This document shows positions 19,124 to 28,155 of a stretch of 64,000 nt of DNA, in pieces (position 1 is the first letter of the stretch; every line of letters starts with the position of its first letter). This DNA is from Sphingorhabdus sp. (GTDB lineage Bacteria > Pseudomonadota > Alphaproteobacteria > Sphingomonadales > Sphingomonadaceae): contig NZ_JAAVVZ010000005.1 of assembly GCF_023910635.1 (NCBI RefSeq), positions 124,001 to 188,000 of the forward strand. The letters run 5' to 3'. The notes beneath the pieces were generated by a model that was not told the origin of the DNA, searched no databases, and saw nothing but the letters and a program-made list of their open reading frames with translations. Made by a program: the position numbers and the translations under genes.

Positions 19124-19704
19124 GCGCGTTCCTTTGGCGTCATTCCCGCAATACGCATGAAATTGGCCAACATTGCGTGGCCATGCTCCGTCGCGATGCT
19201 TTCGGGATGAAACTGCACGCCGTGAATGGGCAGCGTCGCGTGACGAAAACCCATGATATGGCCGTCATCGCTTGTTGCGTTCACAACTAAGCTTGAGGGG
19301 ACATTTTCGACAATCAACGAATGATAACGCGTCGCCTGAAACGGGGAGGGCAATCCTGCGAACAAGCCGCTATTGTCATGGGTAACAGGGGAGGTTTTGC
19401 CATGCATTAACCCACCGCGCGCAACGGTTCCGCCAAAATGCTGACCAATCGTCTGGTGGCCAAGGCACACGCCAAGCAGTGGCTTTCCGGCATCGGCACA
19501 AGCGGCCACAAGATCAAGGCTCACGCCCGCTTCGTTTGGCGTTTTTGGCCCTGGGGAAATAAGGAACGCCTGCGCACCCGATGATAATGCCTGACCCGCC
19601 GAAATGTCGTCATTGCGGACAACATCGACCTGCGCCCCAAGCTCCATCAGATAATGGACAAGGTTCCAGGTAAAGCTGTCATAATTGTCGATGACTAAGA
19701 TCAT
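19120..19704 (-). CDS. trpG: Anthranilate synthase glutamine amidotransferase component
   Basis: This 194-residue class I glutamine amidotransferase feeds ammonia to TrpE. It begins [19 protein letters not shown], has the catalytic cysteine in [16 protein letters not shown] and the histidine/glutamate pair in [14 protein letters not shown]. In some bacteria the same protein also serves p-aminobenzoate synthase, which cannot be decided from sequence. It is separated from trpE by the hydrolase gene at 19746, with a 41-base gap between hydrolase and trpG. Confidence 0.96.
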   Translation of the reverse strand: MILVIDNYDSFTWNLVHYLMELGAQVDVVRNDDISAGQALSSGAQAFLISPGPKTPNEAGVSLDLVAACADAGKPLLGVCLGHQTIGQHFGGTVARGGLMHGKTSPVTHDNSGLFAGLPSPFQATRYHSLIVENVPSSLVVNATSDDGHIMGFRHATLPIHGVQFHPESIATEHGHAMLANFMRIAGMTPKERA

Positions 19705-19745
19705 GCGGCGTCCCTAGCGGCTTTGCCGCGTGGGTGGAAGAGGCA

Positions 19746-20810
19746 CTATTGCGCCAACAAGGCGGCGAGTTCGTCCTTCCAGAATTTCGCCCAACTGTGC
19801 GTGCCATGGCCCTTTGTTTCGGGCGAGGCTGGAATGAGGATGAATTTCGTCTTGGGCAGGCGCTTCACCGCCAGTTCGGTGATACCGTAATTGGCGGGAT
19901 TGATGAAATCATCGGCTGAATTAATCCACAGAGTTGGGGCCTTGATCGCCTCCAAACTTTGCCATGGATTATAGTTTCGCGACGAGTCCAATTGATAAAT
20001 GATGTCATTCGCGTCGTTGCGCGTGACCACACGGGCAAAGGCTTCGTCGGTAAAGGCTTCGGCTGCTTGGCGCGTTGGATATTGCGCCTGAAGCGCAAGC
20101 GGGTTCGCGCCAGCGATAAGGCTAAGTGTCGCTGCGGTCCGCAGCCCGGACATGGGCGGTGCGGTATAATTTCCTGCATTCCAAGTGGGGTCAGCCTTAA
20201 TCGCATCCATGGACAACTTGCGCCACATGCGGTTCTGGCCTGCAATTTCGACAGGCAAGCAAGCAAAAGGCGCAAGTTTTTCCACCGCATCGGGATAACG
20301 CGAACCCCACATGAACGCATGCATACAGCCCATCGATGTGCCGAGGATAAGCTTCAATTTCTTGATGCCCAGCGTCTTTGTGACCAACGCATGCTGCGTC
20401 GCGATCATGTCGCTATAATCATATTTCGGAAACGCCATACGCATGCCATCGCTTGGCTTTGACGATTTTCCGTGTCCGATATTGTCCGGCAGAATGATGA
20501 AATATTTCGACGTATCCAGCACTTGACCGGGGCCGAACAACTCGCCTGCAAATTGCGGTTGGAAGAACTGGTGTCCTGTTCCGCCAGTGCCATGCAGGAT
20601 CATCACAGCGTTCGAAATGTCGCCGCGCGCATCGCGCTTTGGTGTGCCCAAAGTGGTGTAGTGAATCTTTACCTCGGGCAGGCGTTCGCCCGTTGAAAAC
20701 ACATAATCCAGAAACACAGCATCCGCCTCAACAGGCGCAGTAGACTGGCCAAAGGCTGGGGAAGATATAGCCGACAAAACAGCCAGTGAAGCAAGGAGCA
20801 ATCTACGCAT
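19746..20810 (-). CDS. Secreted alpha/beta hydrolase of the MetX (homoserine acetyltransferase-like) group
   Basis: The 354-residue protein starts with a clear signal peptide (MRRLLLASLAVLSAISSPAFG, cleavage after about residue 21), so it should act in the periplasm. The mature part has the MetX-like alpha/beta-hydrolase layout: the oxyanion segment HGTGGTGHQF, ILPDNIGHGKS, the nucleophile elbow LILGTSMGCMHAFMWG with serine as nucleophile, an acidic residue in INSADDFINPA and a catalytic histidine near the end (KGHGTHSW). True homoserine acetyltransferases are cytoplasmic, so this is probably an esterase or acyltransferase of unknown substrate. It sits between trpE and trpG, 35 bases after trpE, with no obvious tie to tryptophan synthesis. 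Confidence 0.82.
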   Translation of the reverse strand: MRRLLLASLAVLSAISSPAFGQSTAPVEADAVFLDYVFSTGERLPEVKIHYTTLGTPKRDARGDISNAVMILHGTGGTGHQFFQPQFAGELFGPGQVLDTSKYFIILPDNIGHGKSSKPSDGMRMAFPKYDYSDMIATQHALVTKTLGIKKLKLILGTSMGCMHAFMWGSRYPDAVEKLAPFACLPVEIAGQNRMWRKLSMDAIKADPTWNAGNYTAPPMSGLRTAATLSLIAGANPLALQAQYPTRQAAEAFTDEAFARVVTRNDANDIIYQLDSSRNYNPWQSLEAIKAPTLWINSADDFINPANYGITELAVKRLPKTKFILIPASPETKGHGTHSWAKFWKDELAALLAQ

Positions 20811-20845
20811 GCAGTCAGGCTAGCGGCGTTTACGTGAACGTCAAG

Positions 20846-22318
20846 CTATTGCCCAAATTTAGCCTCTCCGGCTACACGAATGGCCTCGCGGGCTGCGGCG
20901 ATGAGTGCGCCAGCCTTTGCCTCACATTCACGTTGTTCATATTCGGGGTTGCTGTCGGCAACGATGCCAGCGCCAGCCTGCACATGCATGATGCCGTCTT
21001 TCACCACCGCAGTGCGCAAGACGATGCAACTATCCATGTCGCCATTGGGCGAGAAATAGCCTACTCCGCCCGCATAAGCGCCACGGGTTTCAGGCTCCAG
21101 CTCGGCAATGATTTCGCATGCCCGGACCTTGGGCGCGCCGGACACCGTGCCTGCCGGAAAGCCAGCGAATAAGGCATCAATCGCATCCTTATCATCGGCA
21201 AGCTCGCCCACCACGTTCGACACGATGTGCATCACATGGCTGTAAAATTCGACCATATAACTGCCGGTAACGGTCACGCTTCCGCTTTTGGTCACGCGGC
21301 CAACGTCGTTGCGCCCAAGGTCGAGCAGCATGAGATGTTCTGCGCGCTCCTTGGGGTCGGCCAGCAAGGACGCCTTGTTTTCCGCGTCTTCAAGGCTGCT
21401 TTTACCGCGCGGCCGTGTTCCCGCTATGGGACGGATCGTTACTTCCCCGCCGCGCGCACGCACCAAGATTTCGGGGCTTGACCCGATAAGCGCAAAACCC
21501 GGAAGGTCGATAAAATACAGAAACGGCGAAGGGTTTATGCGCCGCAATGCGCGATAGAGGTGGACAGGCGGCAGACCAAAGGGCGCGGTGAAACGCTGCG
21601 CCAATACGACCTGAAAAATGTCGCCCGCGGCTATGTAGTCCTTGGCGGAAGTCACCATTTCGGCATAGCGCCCGGCGGGTAGGACAGGTTGCAGTTTTAG
21701 CTCTTGGCCATCGCTCTGCGCCATCGGTTCCGCTTGGGCGAGATGCCCCGCATCGAGCAGCCGTTCCGCCTCATCCAAACGCTCATGGGCGCGCGCAACG
21801 GCTTGCGCGTCCTCCATGCCCGTCCAGACAGGCGATACAAGGAACATTTCGTCCTTCAAGCGGTCGAACACAAGAATGACGGTTGGCCGCACGAACAGCA
21901 TGTCCGGCAATTCCAACGCCGATTGCGGCGCGCGCGGAAGCTTCTCGACAAGACCGATGGTCTCATAGCCGAAATAGCCCACGAGACAGGCAAGCGCAGG
22001 TGGCAATTCTTCAGGGACATCCATGCGACATGCGGCTGCCAAGGCGCGCAAGGCATCGAGCGACGGGAGCAAGGAAGGCACAAACGCTTCGCGATCGGTC
22101 ATCCATTGGCTGTTGATCTCGGCCTTATTTCCGGCGGCGCGGAACACAAGGTCCGGCGCTATGCCAATAAGGCTATAACGACCCCGCGTTTCGCCGCCCT
22201 CGACCGATTCCAAAATGAAATCGCCGCGCTCTGCCTCAAATAATTTCAGCGCAGCCGACACCGGTGTTTCGGTGTCAGCAATGCGCTTTCGCCAGATGAG
22301 CTGCGGCTTAGTTTCCAT
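20846..22318 (-). CDS. trpE: Anthranilate synthase component I
   Basis: TrpE makes anthranilate from chorismate using ammonia from TrpG. The 490-residue sequence has the chorismate-binding domain signatures GDIFQVVLAQRF, PSPFLYFIDLPGFALIGSSP, RPIAGTRPRG, HLMLLDLGRNDVGRV and FPAGTVSGAPKVRACEII. I use ATG 22318; a GTG one codon earlier is possible. The start overlaps the end of the upstream foldase gene by 11 bases, so there is no room for a leader-peptide attenuator directly in front. N-terminal residues around ESVEGGETRGRYSLIG match the feedback region, suggesting normal tryptophan inhibition. Confidence 0.97.
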   Translation of the reverse strand: METKPQLIWRKRIADTETPVSAALKLFEAERGDFILESVEGGETRGRYSLIGIAPDLVFRAAGNKAEINSQWMTDREAFVPSLLPSLDALRALAAACRMDVPEELPPALACLVGYFGYETIGLVEKLPRAPQSALELPDMLFVRPTVILVFDRLKDEMFLVSPVWTGMEDAQAVARAHERLDEAERLLDAGHLAQAEPMAQSDGQELKLQPVLPAGRYAEMVTSAKDYIAAGDIFQVVLAQRFTAPFGLPPVHLYRALRRINPSPFLYFIDLPGFALIGSSPEILVRARGGEVTIRPIAGTRPRGKSSLEDAENKASLLADPKERAEHLMLLDLGRNDVGRVTKSGSVTVTGSYMVEFYSHVMHIVSNVVGELADDKDAIDALFAGFPAGTVSGAPKVRACEIIAELEPETRGAYAGGVGYFSPNGDMDSCIVLRTAVVKDGIMHVQAGAGIVADSNPEYEQRECEAKAGALIAAAREAIRVAGEAKFGQ

Positions 22319-24248
22319 CACGGTTTGTCAGGCGGGTGCGGAGCTCTTCTATTCCGCCTTCATTTTTTTCAACGTCGGCATTTTTAGCGGCAGATACGAT
22401 CATCTGCGCTGCATATTCTTGTTGCAATATGCCCGTTAGTTCTTGCTTGCGTGCCATAAGCATGGGCACATTACCGCGCGCATCGCCCTTTATAATGTCA
22501 TTAAGGTGGACAACATACCAACCGCGATCCCCACCTGCCGCAAGAATTTTTGCCGTGCCCTTTTTCATGGCGAACATCATCGACAATGGCGGGGGAACAG
22601 GTTGACCTTCGCGTGAGATGTCAGCGCGGGTGCCGCTGAGCCGTTCAACTTGTGCACCCTTGATACCTGCGGCGGCAAGCGCCGTTTGAAGCGACTGACC
22701 AGCGTCTGCGGCCTTGCGCAAAGCATCCGCAGCAGCACGTGCGCCCTTTGCGCCTTCCGACAAAGCCCATTGCTGCTGAACTATGCTGCGGACGCCATTC
22801 AATGGTGGCGGCGCAGCCTCTTCAAAATCAGAAACCGCAATCATGGCGAATTTCTCGCCAGGGACCAACTCAATTAATTGCGCCTCGCCGTTGGTTTCCA
22901 TCTGGAATGCCGCAGGCAACATCGCCGCCATTTCGGGGATTGGCTTATAGGCAGGATTGCTAATGTCCTGTCCGGTCGCAAGCAACTTCGGCGAGGTGTT
23001 GACGGTTAAACCATTTTGCTTTGCTACATCGGAAATCGTTGCGCCGTCTGCAAACGCGTCTTCGATCTCTGCTGTCATTTCGGTCAGCATTTCTTCGCTG
23101 CGCGTTTTGAGCAATTCCTTCTCAATGTCGGCGCGCGCGGCCGCCAGAGACTTTGCCGCGACATTGTTGATGGCATCGACACGGATCACAGTCCAACCCA
23201 GCTTACCACGCGCAGGCGTCGCAATGCTGCCCTGTGCGGCGGCGAATACCGCGCTGGCCACTGCTGCCGTTGTGGAGTTTGTCAGCCTGTCTTTGGTAAC
23301 ACTTGCCGCTGTCGTTACCGACAGCCCCAGTTCATTGGCAACCGCCGACAGCGATTTACCAGCAGCAACCTGCGCCACTACGGATTTTGCAGCCGCTTCG
23401 GTTGGGACGATGACTTGGCTGATGTTGCGTGTTTGTGATGCCGCAAACTGCGCCGCATTGGCCTTGTAATAAGCGGCAATGTCCGCTTCGCTCGGCTTGG
23501 CGCGTTGCGCGATGATGTCGCGGCCAAAGATAGCATAGCTAACGGCCCGCTTTTCGGGGATGGTAAACTTTGCAGCATTGTCGCTGTAGAACTTCGCCAG
23601 CACAGCTTCGCTTGGCGGGCGTGTTGGCAAAAATGCCGTGGCCGGGATCGACGCAATCTGTCCGGCACGTTGTTCCAGCATCAACGACGCATAAGGCAAA
23701 GCCATGCCGTCCGGTGCGGCTGGCCCACTGGCGGCTGCGGGCAAAATCTGCTGCGCGAATAAATTTTGGGTCAAATCGTCGCGGATTGCTTTTTCACTGA
23801 CGCCAATTTGTTGTGCAAAGGCGCGAAACGCGTCGGCGCTGAACTTTCCATCCAATCCCATGGCACCAGGTATCTTGCGTATTTCGGAATCTACAAGCCG
23901 TTTGCTAACCGCCACACCATATTTTTCACCAAAAACCGTGATTGCATAGCGATTGATCAATTGTGCCAGCGTGGAATCGAGCCCGCCGCCATCGACAAAT
24001 TGAGTCATATCAAGCGTGGGGTTGTTCTGCCGCTCCGCCCTCAATTGGTTTTCCAATGAGTCATTGAGCTCACTTAAGGTGATGTTCTTGTTGCCTACGC
24101 GGGCGACATTACCGCCGCTTAATCCACCGAAATTGCCTGAGCCGCTGACATCGCCAAGGGCAAAGGCAATGGCGATTAATCCAATGAAAGCGAGCGCGAA
24201 AATCGCGCCGAATTTTGAATTAATGAGCGAACGGATGGAGCTAATCAT
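22308..24248 (-). CDS. ppiD: Membrane-anchored peptidyl-prolyl isomerase / periplasmic chaperone
   Basis: This 646-residue protein has one N-terminal transmembrane anchor (about residues 14-32) and a large periplasmic part: a SurA-N-like helical domain (about 50-190), a central parvulin-type domain (about 215-380) and a C-terminal chaperone region. That is the PpiD arrangement; such proteins help outer-membrane and periplasmic proteins fold as they leave the Sec channel. The parvulin core is divergent, as in other PpiD proteins that lack isomerase activity. It is the first gene of the trpE-containing series and is divergent from tpiA, with a 153-base gap likely holding both promoters. Confidence 0.87.
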   Translation of the reverse strand: MISSIRSLINSKFGAIFALAFIGLIAIAFALGDVSGSGNFGGLSGGNVARVGNKNITLSELNDSLENQLRAERQNNPTLDMTQFVDGGGLDSTLAQLINRYAITVFGEKYGVAVSKRLVDSEIRKIPGAMGLDGKFSADAFRAFAQQIGVSEKAIRDDLTQNLFAQQILPAAASGPAAPDGMALPYASLMLEQRAGQIASIPATAFLPTRPPSEAVLAKFYSDNAAKFTIPEKRAVSYAIFGRDIIAQRAKPSEADIAAYYKANAAQFAASQTRNISQVIVPTEAAAKSVVAQVAAGKSLSAVANELGLSVTTAASVTKDRLTNSTTAAVASAVFAAAQGSIATPARGKLGWTVIRVDAINNVAAKSLAAARADIEKELLKTRSEEMLTEMTAEIEDAFADGATISDVAKQNGLTVNTSPKLLATGQDISNPAYKPIPEMAAMLPAAFQMETNGEAQLIELVPGEKFAMIAVSDFEEAAPPPLNGVRSIVQQQWALSEGAKGARAAADALRKAADAGQSLQTALAAAGIKGAQVERLSGTRADISREGQPVPPPLSMMFAMKKGTAKILAAGGDRGWYVVHLNDIIKGDARGNVPMLMARKQELTGILQQEYAAQMIVSAAKNADVEKNEGGIEELRTRLTNRDGN

Positions 24249-24401
24249 GAACTGCGATTTCCTGCATATGCGGCGCTAAGTGCCCTTTGCGTGACGCTTT
24301 AGGCGGCAAGCCGCTGGCAATCAAGGGATAGACTTGCCCAAATGGCGGAAAGCATGGATAGCCCAGAAAGATTCGTAGCCCATAAAAGTTTGAGGTGTCA
24401 G

Positions 24402-25148
24402 ATGCGTAAGTTTATCGTCGGGAATTGGAAAATGAACGGCACTTCCGCTGATCTAGGCGAAATAGCAGCAATTTATGCCGTGGCGCGGCTTCATAATTCT
24501 GTGGATTCGGCTTTGTGTATTCCGGCCACGCTTATCGAACGTGCCGTCACCGCCGTTGGGGCGTTTCCAATTGGCGGCCAAGATTGCCACATGCAAAATG
24601 CAGGGGCGCATACAGGCTGCGTTTCTGCCGAGATGTTATCGGATGCAGGCGCCGTGCTGACCATCATTGGCCATAGCGAACGGCGCGCCGCGCAGCATGA
24701 ACAGGACAGTGATATCCGCGCCAAAGCCGAGGCTGCCAAGGCTGCGGGCTTGAAAGCCATATTATGCGTCGGCGAAACGCTTAATGAACGCGAAGCTGGC
24801 AAGGCGTTGGAAATTGTCCTTGGTCAAGTGGCGCATTCGTTACCAGACAATGCCGCAAGCGCTTGGCTTAGCGTTGCGTACGAACCTGTATGGGCCATTG
24901 GAACGGGCCGCGTTGCCGAACCCGCCGATGTTGCGGACATGCATGCCGCCATTCGCGCTGCTTTGGTGGAGCGTTTTGGCGCGGAAGGCCAAAATATCCG
25001 TATTTTATACGGTGGTTCCATGAACGGCGACAATGCCGCGGTACTTTTGGCGGTGCCAAATGTCGACGGTGGGTTGATTGGCGGGGCGAGCCTGACCGCA
25101 GCCAAATTCCAACCGATATTGGCCGCAGCCCAAGCCAGCGGCGAATAG
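24402..25148 (+). CDS. tpiA: Triosephosphate isomerase
   Basis: This TIM-barrel enzyme interconverts dihydroxyacetone phosphate and glyceraldehyde 3-phosphate. It starts MRKFIVGNWKMNGTSADL with catalytic Asn and Lys in the first strand, followed by the histidine in TIIGHSERR, the catalytic glutamate in VAYEPVWAIGTG and the phosphate loop ILYGGSMNGDN. I use ATG 24402, where GAGG at 24392-24395 is correctly spaced; a longer frame from 24342 would add 20 unlikely residues. The product has 248 residues. Confidence 0.98.
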   Translation: MRKFIVGNWKMNGTSADLGEIAAIYAVARLHNSVDSALCIPATLIERAVTAVGAFPIGGQDCHMQNAGAHTGCVSAEMLSDAGAVLTIIGHSERRAAQHEQDSDIRAKAEAAKAAGLKAILCVGETLNEREAGKALEIVLGQVAHSLPDNAASAWLSVAYEPVWAIGTGRVAEPADVADMHAAIRAALVERFGAEGQNIRILYGGSMNGDNAAVLLAVPNVDGGLIGGASLTAAKFQPILAAAQASGE

Positions 25149-25227
25149 CATTGAAGAATATTGATGCGCTCGCTATGTGGGCGGCATAATCATTGGCACA
25201 TCGCCTTTCATATTCGGAATTTCTCTC

Positions 25228-25593
25228 ATGGGTCTTTTTCATTTTCTCATCGTTGTTCAGGGCATTATCGCGGCATCGCTCGTTGGCATCATCTTGATGC
25301 AGCGTTCCGAAGGCGGCGGCTTGGGCATGGGGGGAAGCCCATCTGGCCTTATGTCAGCCCGGGGTGCCGCAGATTTTTTGACGCGCACAACCACGATATT
25401 GGCGACCTTGTTCATCCTGCTGTCGATATCGCTGGCTTTTGTCGCTGCGAAAAAGGGCAATAGCGGCGAAATCGACAATAGCTTGCAACGGACCGAAGTG
25501 CCTGCAGCGCCAACTGCGCCAGTTACGAATGCGCCTGCCTCTGCGACGCCTGCCGCGCCCGCGCCCGCTACCGAAGTTCCGCTCGACAAATAA
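25228..25593 (+). CDS. secG: Protein translocase subunit SecG
   Basis: SecG is the small stimulatory subunit of the SecYEG channel. The 121-residue protein begins MGLFHFLIVVQGIIAASLVG (first helix), has the glycine-rich cytoplasmic loop EGGGLGMGGSPSGLMSARG and a second helix (TILATLFILLSISLAFVA), then an alanine/proline-rich tail of about 45 residues common in alphaproteobacteria. I use ATG 25228 because the first helix must start there; the in-frame start at 25177 would add 17 residues without family support. It lies between tpiA and pyrG, the standard position. Confidence 0.95.
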   Translation: MGLFHFLIVVQGIIAASLVGIILMQRSEGGGLGMGGSPSGLMSARGAADFLTRTTTILATLFILLSISLAFVAAKKGNSGEIDNSLQRTEVPAAPTAPVTNAPASATPAAPAPATEVPLDK

Positions 25594-25692
25594 TCGTTCC
25601 GGTCGAAAAACCCGTTTTACACAGGTTAATTTTCATCTGGCGGATTCGCGCGCTTGTGTTTTGGTGAAAAGGTAGCTTAACCCTTTTCTCCC

Positions 25693-27327
25693 ATGACACG
25701 GTTCATTTTTATCACCGGTGGCGTGGTCTCCTCGCTTGGCAAAGGTCTTATGGCGGCATCGCTTGCCGCCCTTTTGCAAGCGCGCGGCTACCGCGTCCGC
25801 ATCCGGAAGTTCGACCCTTATTTGAATGTCGATCCAGGCACGATGTCGCCATATCAACATGGCGAAGTCTATGTGACCGATGACGGGGCGGAGACCGATC
25901 TCGACCTTGGCCATTATGAACGCTTCACCGGCGTTTCGGCGCGTCAGTCGGACAATATTACGTCTGGCCGGATTTATCAGAATATCATTCAAAAAGAACG
26001 CCGTGGTGATTATCTGGGCGCAACTGTGCAGGTCATCCCGCACGTTACCGACTTTATTAAAGAATTCGCCAAGGCCGAAACACAGGATTTAGATTTCGTT
26101 CTGTGCGAAATCGGCGGCACCGTTGGCGATATCGAGTCGCTACCGTTTATTGAGGCCATTCGCCAGTTGCGCAACGAGCTGGGCCGCGAACGAACCTTGT
26201 CCGTGCATGTGACGTTAGTGCCGTATATTGCCGCAGCAGGCGAGCTGAAAACAAAGCCGACACAGCACAGCGTGCGCGAGCTGACATCCTTGGGTATTCA
26301 ACCCGATGTGTTGCTGTGCCGTTGCGAACATCCGCTGCCGGAAACAGAGCGCGCCAAGATTGCAGCATTTTGCAACGTGCGCAAAGAGGCGGTGATCCCT
26401 GCTTTGGACGCAAAGAGCATTTATGCTGTGCCCCTGCAATATCATGCCGAAGGACTCGATAATGAAGTGCTTCGGGCATTTGGCCTTGAATCAGAAGGCG
26501 AGCCTGACCTTAGCCGTTGGGACGATATCATCGACCGACAAACCAACCCCGAAGGCGAAGTGACCATAGGCGTTGTCGGCAAATATGTCGGCCTTGCCGA
26601 CGCGTATAAATCATTGAACGAAGCTTTAACGCATGGCGGCTTGTCCAACCGCGTGAAGGTCAACATCAAATGGATTGATGCCGAATTGTTCGAGCAATCC
26701 GAAGATGACATCGCCACCGCGCTTGAGCCTATGAACGCCATTTTGGTCCCGGGTGGATTTGGTGAACGCGGCTCCGAAGGAAAGATTGCGGCGGTCAAAT
26801 TCGCGCGTGAACGTCAGGTGCCCTTTTTCGGCATCTGCCTTGGCATGCAAATGGCATGTATCGAAGGCGCACGGAACACCGCAGGACTGTCGGGCGCATC
26901 AAGTACCGAATTTGGCCCCACAAAAGAACCAATCGTTGGCATCATCACCGAATGGATGAGCCAAGAGGGTATTCAAAAGCGCGAAACGGGCGGCGATATG
27001 GGCGGCACGATGCGTTTGGGCGCTTATGATGCCGTGCTGGATGGCAATAGCCACGTTGCGTCGATTTACGGCACGCTGCAGATATCCGAGCGGCATCGTC
27101 ACCGTTATGAGGTAAATGTCCATTATAAGGCCGCGCTGGAGCAGGGCGGGCTGGTGTTCAGCGGCATGTCCCCCGATGGTGAGCTGCCCGAGATTGTCGA
27201 ACGTCCGGACCATCCATGGTTTATCGGCGTGCAATTCCATCCAGAATTGAAATCACGCCCATTTGCGCCGCATCCCTTGTTCGCAAGCTTTGTGAAGGCG
27301 GCGGTGAAACAGAGTCGATTGGTATAA
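25693..27327 (+). CDS. pyrG: CTP synthase
   Basis: PyrG converts UTP to CTP with glutamine as nitrogen donor. The 544-residue protein contains the synthetase P-loop [19 protein letters not shown] at its start, the segment [20 protein letters not shown], and the C-terminal class I amidotransferase domain with catalytic cysteine in [18 protein letters not shown] and histidine/glutamate in [12 protein letters not shown]. Length is normal. It is followed by a strong inverted repeat that probably ends both this gene and the convergent heat-shock gene. Confidence 0.98.
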   Translation: MTRFIFITGGVVSSLGKGLMAASLAALLQARGYRVRIRKFDPYLNVDPGTMSPYQHGEVYVTDDGAETDLDLGHYERFTGVSARQSDNITSGRIYQNIIQKERRGDYLGATVQVIPHVTDFIKEFAKAETQDLDFVLCEIGGTVGDIESLPFIEAIRQLRNELGRERTLSVHVTLVPYIAAAGELKTKPTQHSVRELTSLGIQPDVLLCRCEHPLPETERAKIAAFCNVRKEAVIPALDAKSIYAVPLQYHAEGLDNEVLRAFGLESEGEPDLSRWDDIIDRQTNPEGEVTIGVVGKYVGLADAYKSLNEALTHGGLSNRVKVNIKWIDAELFEQSEDDIATALEPMNAILVPGGFGERGSEGKIAAVKFARERQVPFFGICLGMQMACIEGARNTAGLSGASSTEFGPTKEPIVGIITEWMSQEGIQKRETGGDMGGTMRLGAYDAVLDGNSHVASIYGTLQISERHRHRYEVNVHYKAALEQGGLVFSGMSPDGELPEIVERPDHPWFIGVQFHPELKSRPFAPHPLFASFVKAAVKQSRLV

Positions 27328-27344
27328 GAGGTAAAAGGGGAATA

Positions 27345-27374
27345 TGAGGCGGGCCGTTTCTACGTCCCGCCTCA
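27345..27374. terminator. Inverted repeat between convergent pyrG and hsp20
   Basis: TGAGGCGGG (27345-27353) and CCCGCCTCA (27366-27374) form a perfect nine-base-pair, GC-rich stem with a 12-base loop in the 58-base gap between two convergent genes. It has no strong T-run on either side, so it may act as a bidirectional terminator or mRNA 3' end stabiliser. Confidence 0.6.
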
Positions 27375-27385
27375 ATGTCTAACGC

Positions 27386-27871
27386 TTAAGCGGCGCGCGG
27401 CCCTTTTTTCTTGGGCGCGTCATCATGTTCAATGACCGTTGGCGTTGTTTTCGCGCCAATCGCAATTTTGCGCGGCTTCAACGCTTCGGGCACTTCACGG
27501 ACAAGGGTGATAATCAAAAGACCATCGGCCATGTCGGCATCGATCACATGAATGTGATCGGCCAGTTGAAACCGGCGTTCAAAGTTCCGGTTGGCGATTC
27601 CCATATGCAGGAAATCGCGATTATCGTTGCTTTCGGACTGCTTGCTGCCGGTCACAATCAATAAATTTTGCTGCGCAACGATATCGATCTCATCCATCTT
27701 GAACCCGGCAACGGCGACCGTGATCTTATAGTCATTCTCACCCGTGCGTTCGATATTGAACGGTGGGTAATTTTCATTTTGCGCGGCACGGCCCGTGGTT
27801 TCGAGCAGCTCAAAAAGGCGGTCAAAGCCAACAGTATTCCGGCGATAAGGTGTAAAATCAAAACGCGTCAT
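27386..27871 (-). CDS. Small heat-shock protein (Hsp20, IbpA type)
   Basis: This 161-residue chaperone holds unfolding proteins during heat stress for later refolding by DnaK and ClpB. It begins MTRFDFTPYRRNTVGFDRL, the IbpA-type N-terminus, followed by the alpha-crystallin core (about 35-130; NYPPFNIERTGENDYKITVA, GIANRNFERRFQL, DADMADGLLIITL) and the C-terminal I-x-I-like motif in RKIAIG. ATG 27871 is chosen for this N-terminus and for GGAG nine bases upstream; the longer frame to 28030 runs through the leader RNA. The leader looks like a ROSE thermometer and is preceded by an RpoH-type promoter (separate entries). Confidence 0.95.
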   Translation of the reverse strand: MTRFDFTPYRRNTVGFDRLFELLETTGRAAQNENYPPFNIERTGENDYKITVAVAGFKMDEIDIVAQQNLLIVTGSKQSESNDNRDFLHMGIANRNFERRFQLADHIHVIDADMADGLLIITLVREVPEALKPRKIAIGAKTTPTVIEHDDAPKKKGPRAA

Positions 27872-27961
27872 TACAAATTCTCCTTCAAGCAATTTGGTTC
27901 GTCGCCAACCCCACAAATGCAGCGGCCAGCATGTTCGTTTTTGGAGCCTTTCGGCCTCCGA
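27872..27961 (-). promoter_or_regulatory. Candidate ROSE-like RNA thermometer in the hsp20 leader
   Basis: The predicted leader of about 90 nt folds by eye into three consecutive hairpins. Hairpin 1 (27943-27959) is a GGAG/CUCC stem with a GAAA loop. Hairpin 2 (27904-27930) pairs GCUGGCC with GGUUGGC through seven pairs including G-U. Hairpin 3 (27874-27896) pairs CAAAUU with AAUUUG and encloses UUGCU and the ribosome site AGGAG. The UUGCU motif facing the Shine-Dalgarno sequence with a G-G mismatch is the hallmark of ROSE elements, which block translation of alphaproteobacterial hsp20 genes until the temperature rises. Pairing is read by eye and not computed. Confidence 0.72.
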
Positions 27962-27967
27962 CTGGCA

Positions 27968-27996
27968 AGATGGGATGTGTCTAAAAAATTGCAAGG
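27968..27996 (-). promoter_or_regulatory. RpoH (sigma-32)-type heat-shock promoter of hsp20
   Basis: On the minus strand CCTTGCAA (27989-27996) and CCCATCT (27968-27974) are separated so that CTTG and CCCAT are 17 bases apart, matching the heat-shock consensus CTTGAAA / CCCCAT-T. A transcript would start near 27961, exactly where the three-hairpin leader begins, so transcriptional and translational heat control would be stacked. Confidence 0.7.
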
Positions 27997-28039
27997 CTAA
28001 AAAATCATGACAAAAAATCGTCTGCAACATCGACTACAA

Positions 28040-28074
28040 CAAAAAACAAGGCCGCCCGGATAATCCGAACGGCC
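28040..28074 (-). terminator. Strong intrinsic terminator with no annotated gene upstream
   Basis: On the minus strand 28074-28050 forms an 11-base-pair stem (GGCCGTTCGGA pairing with TCCGGGCGGCC, two G-U pairs, loop TTA) directly followed by TTGTTTTTTG. This is a textbook Rho-independent terminator. The only minus-strand DNA in front of it is the gap to the divergent lolC gene, so it implies an unannotated short transcript. Confidence 0.75.
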
Positions 28075-28155
28075 TCGCTCTGCAGCTTTTACAGCGCTGT
28101 GTTTCAGTCCTCTACCGGTCCCCACCGGCGGGTCTGATTTTTCCCCCTGAACCAT
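28050..28155 (-). ncRNA. Candidate small structured RNA ending at an intrinsic terminator
   Basis: Minus-strand sequence just before the terminator contains nested inverted repeats. TTCAG (28147-28151) pairs with CTGAA (28103-28107), enclosing CCGGTGGGGACCGG (28115-28128, five pairs with a GGGG loop); then comes a CAGC/GCTG stem (28096-28099 with 28083-28086) and the terminator. The 5' end is unknown and may lie further upstream, up to about 28300, where TTGC/GCAA repeats occur. I could not match it to 6S RNA, SRP RNA, tmRNA or RNase P. A 91-codon frame across it (27997-28272) has no family features. The rest of the 27872-28339 stretch shows no other gene. Confidence 0.45.
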
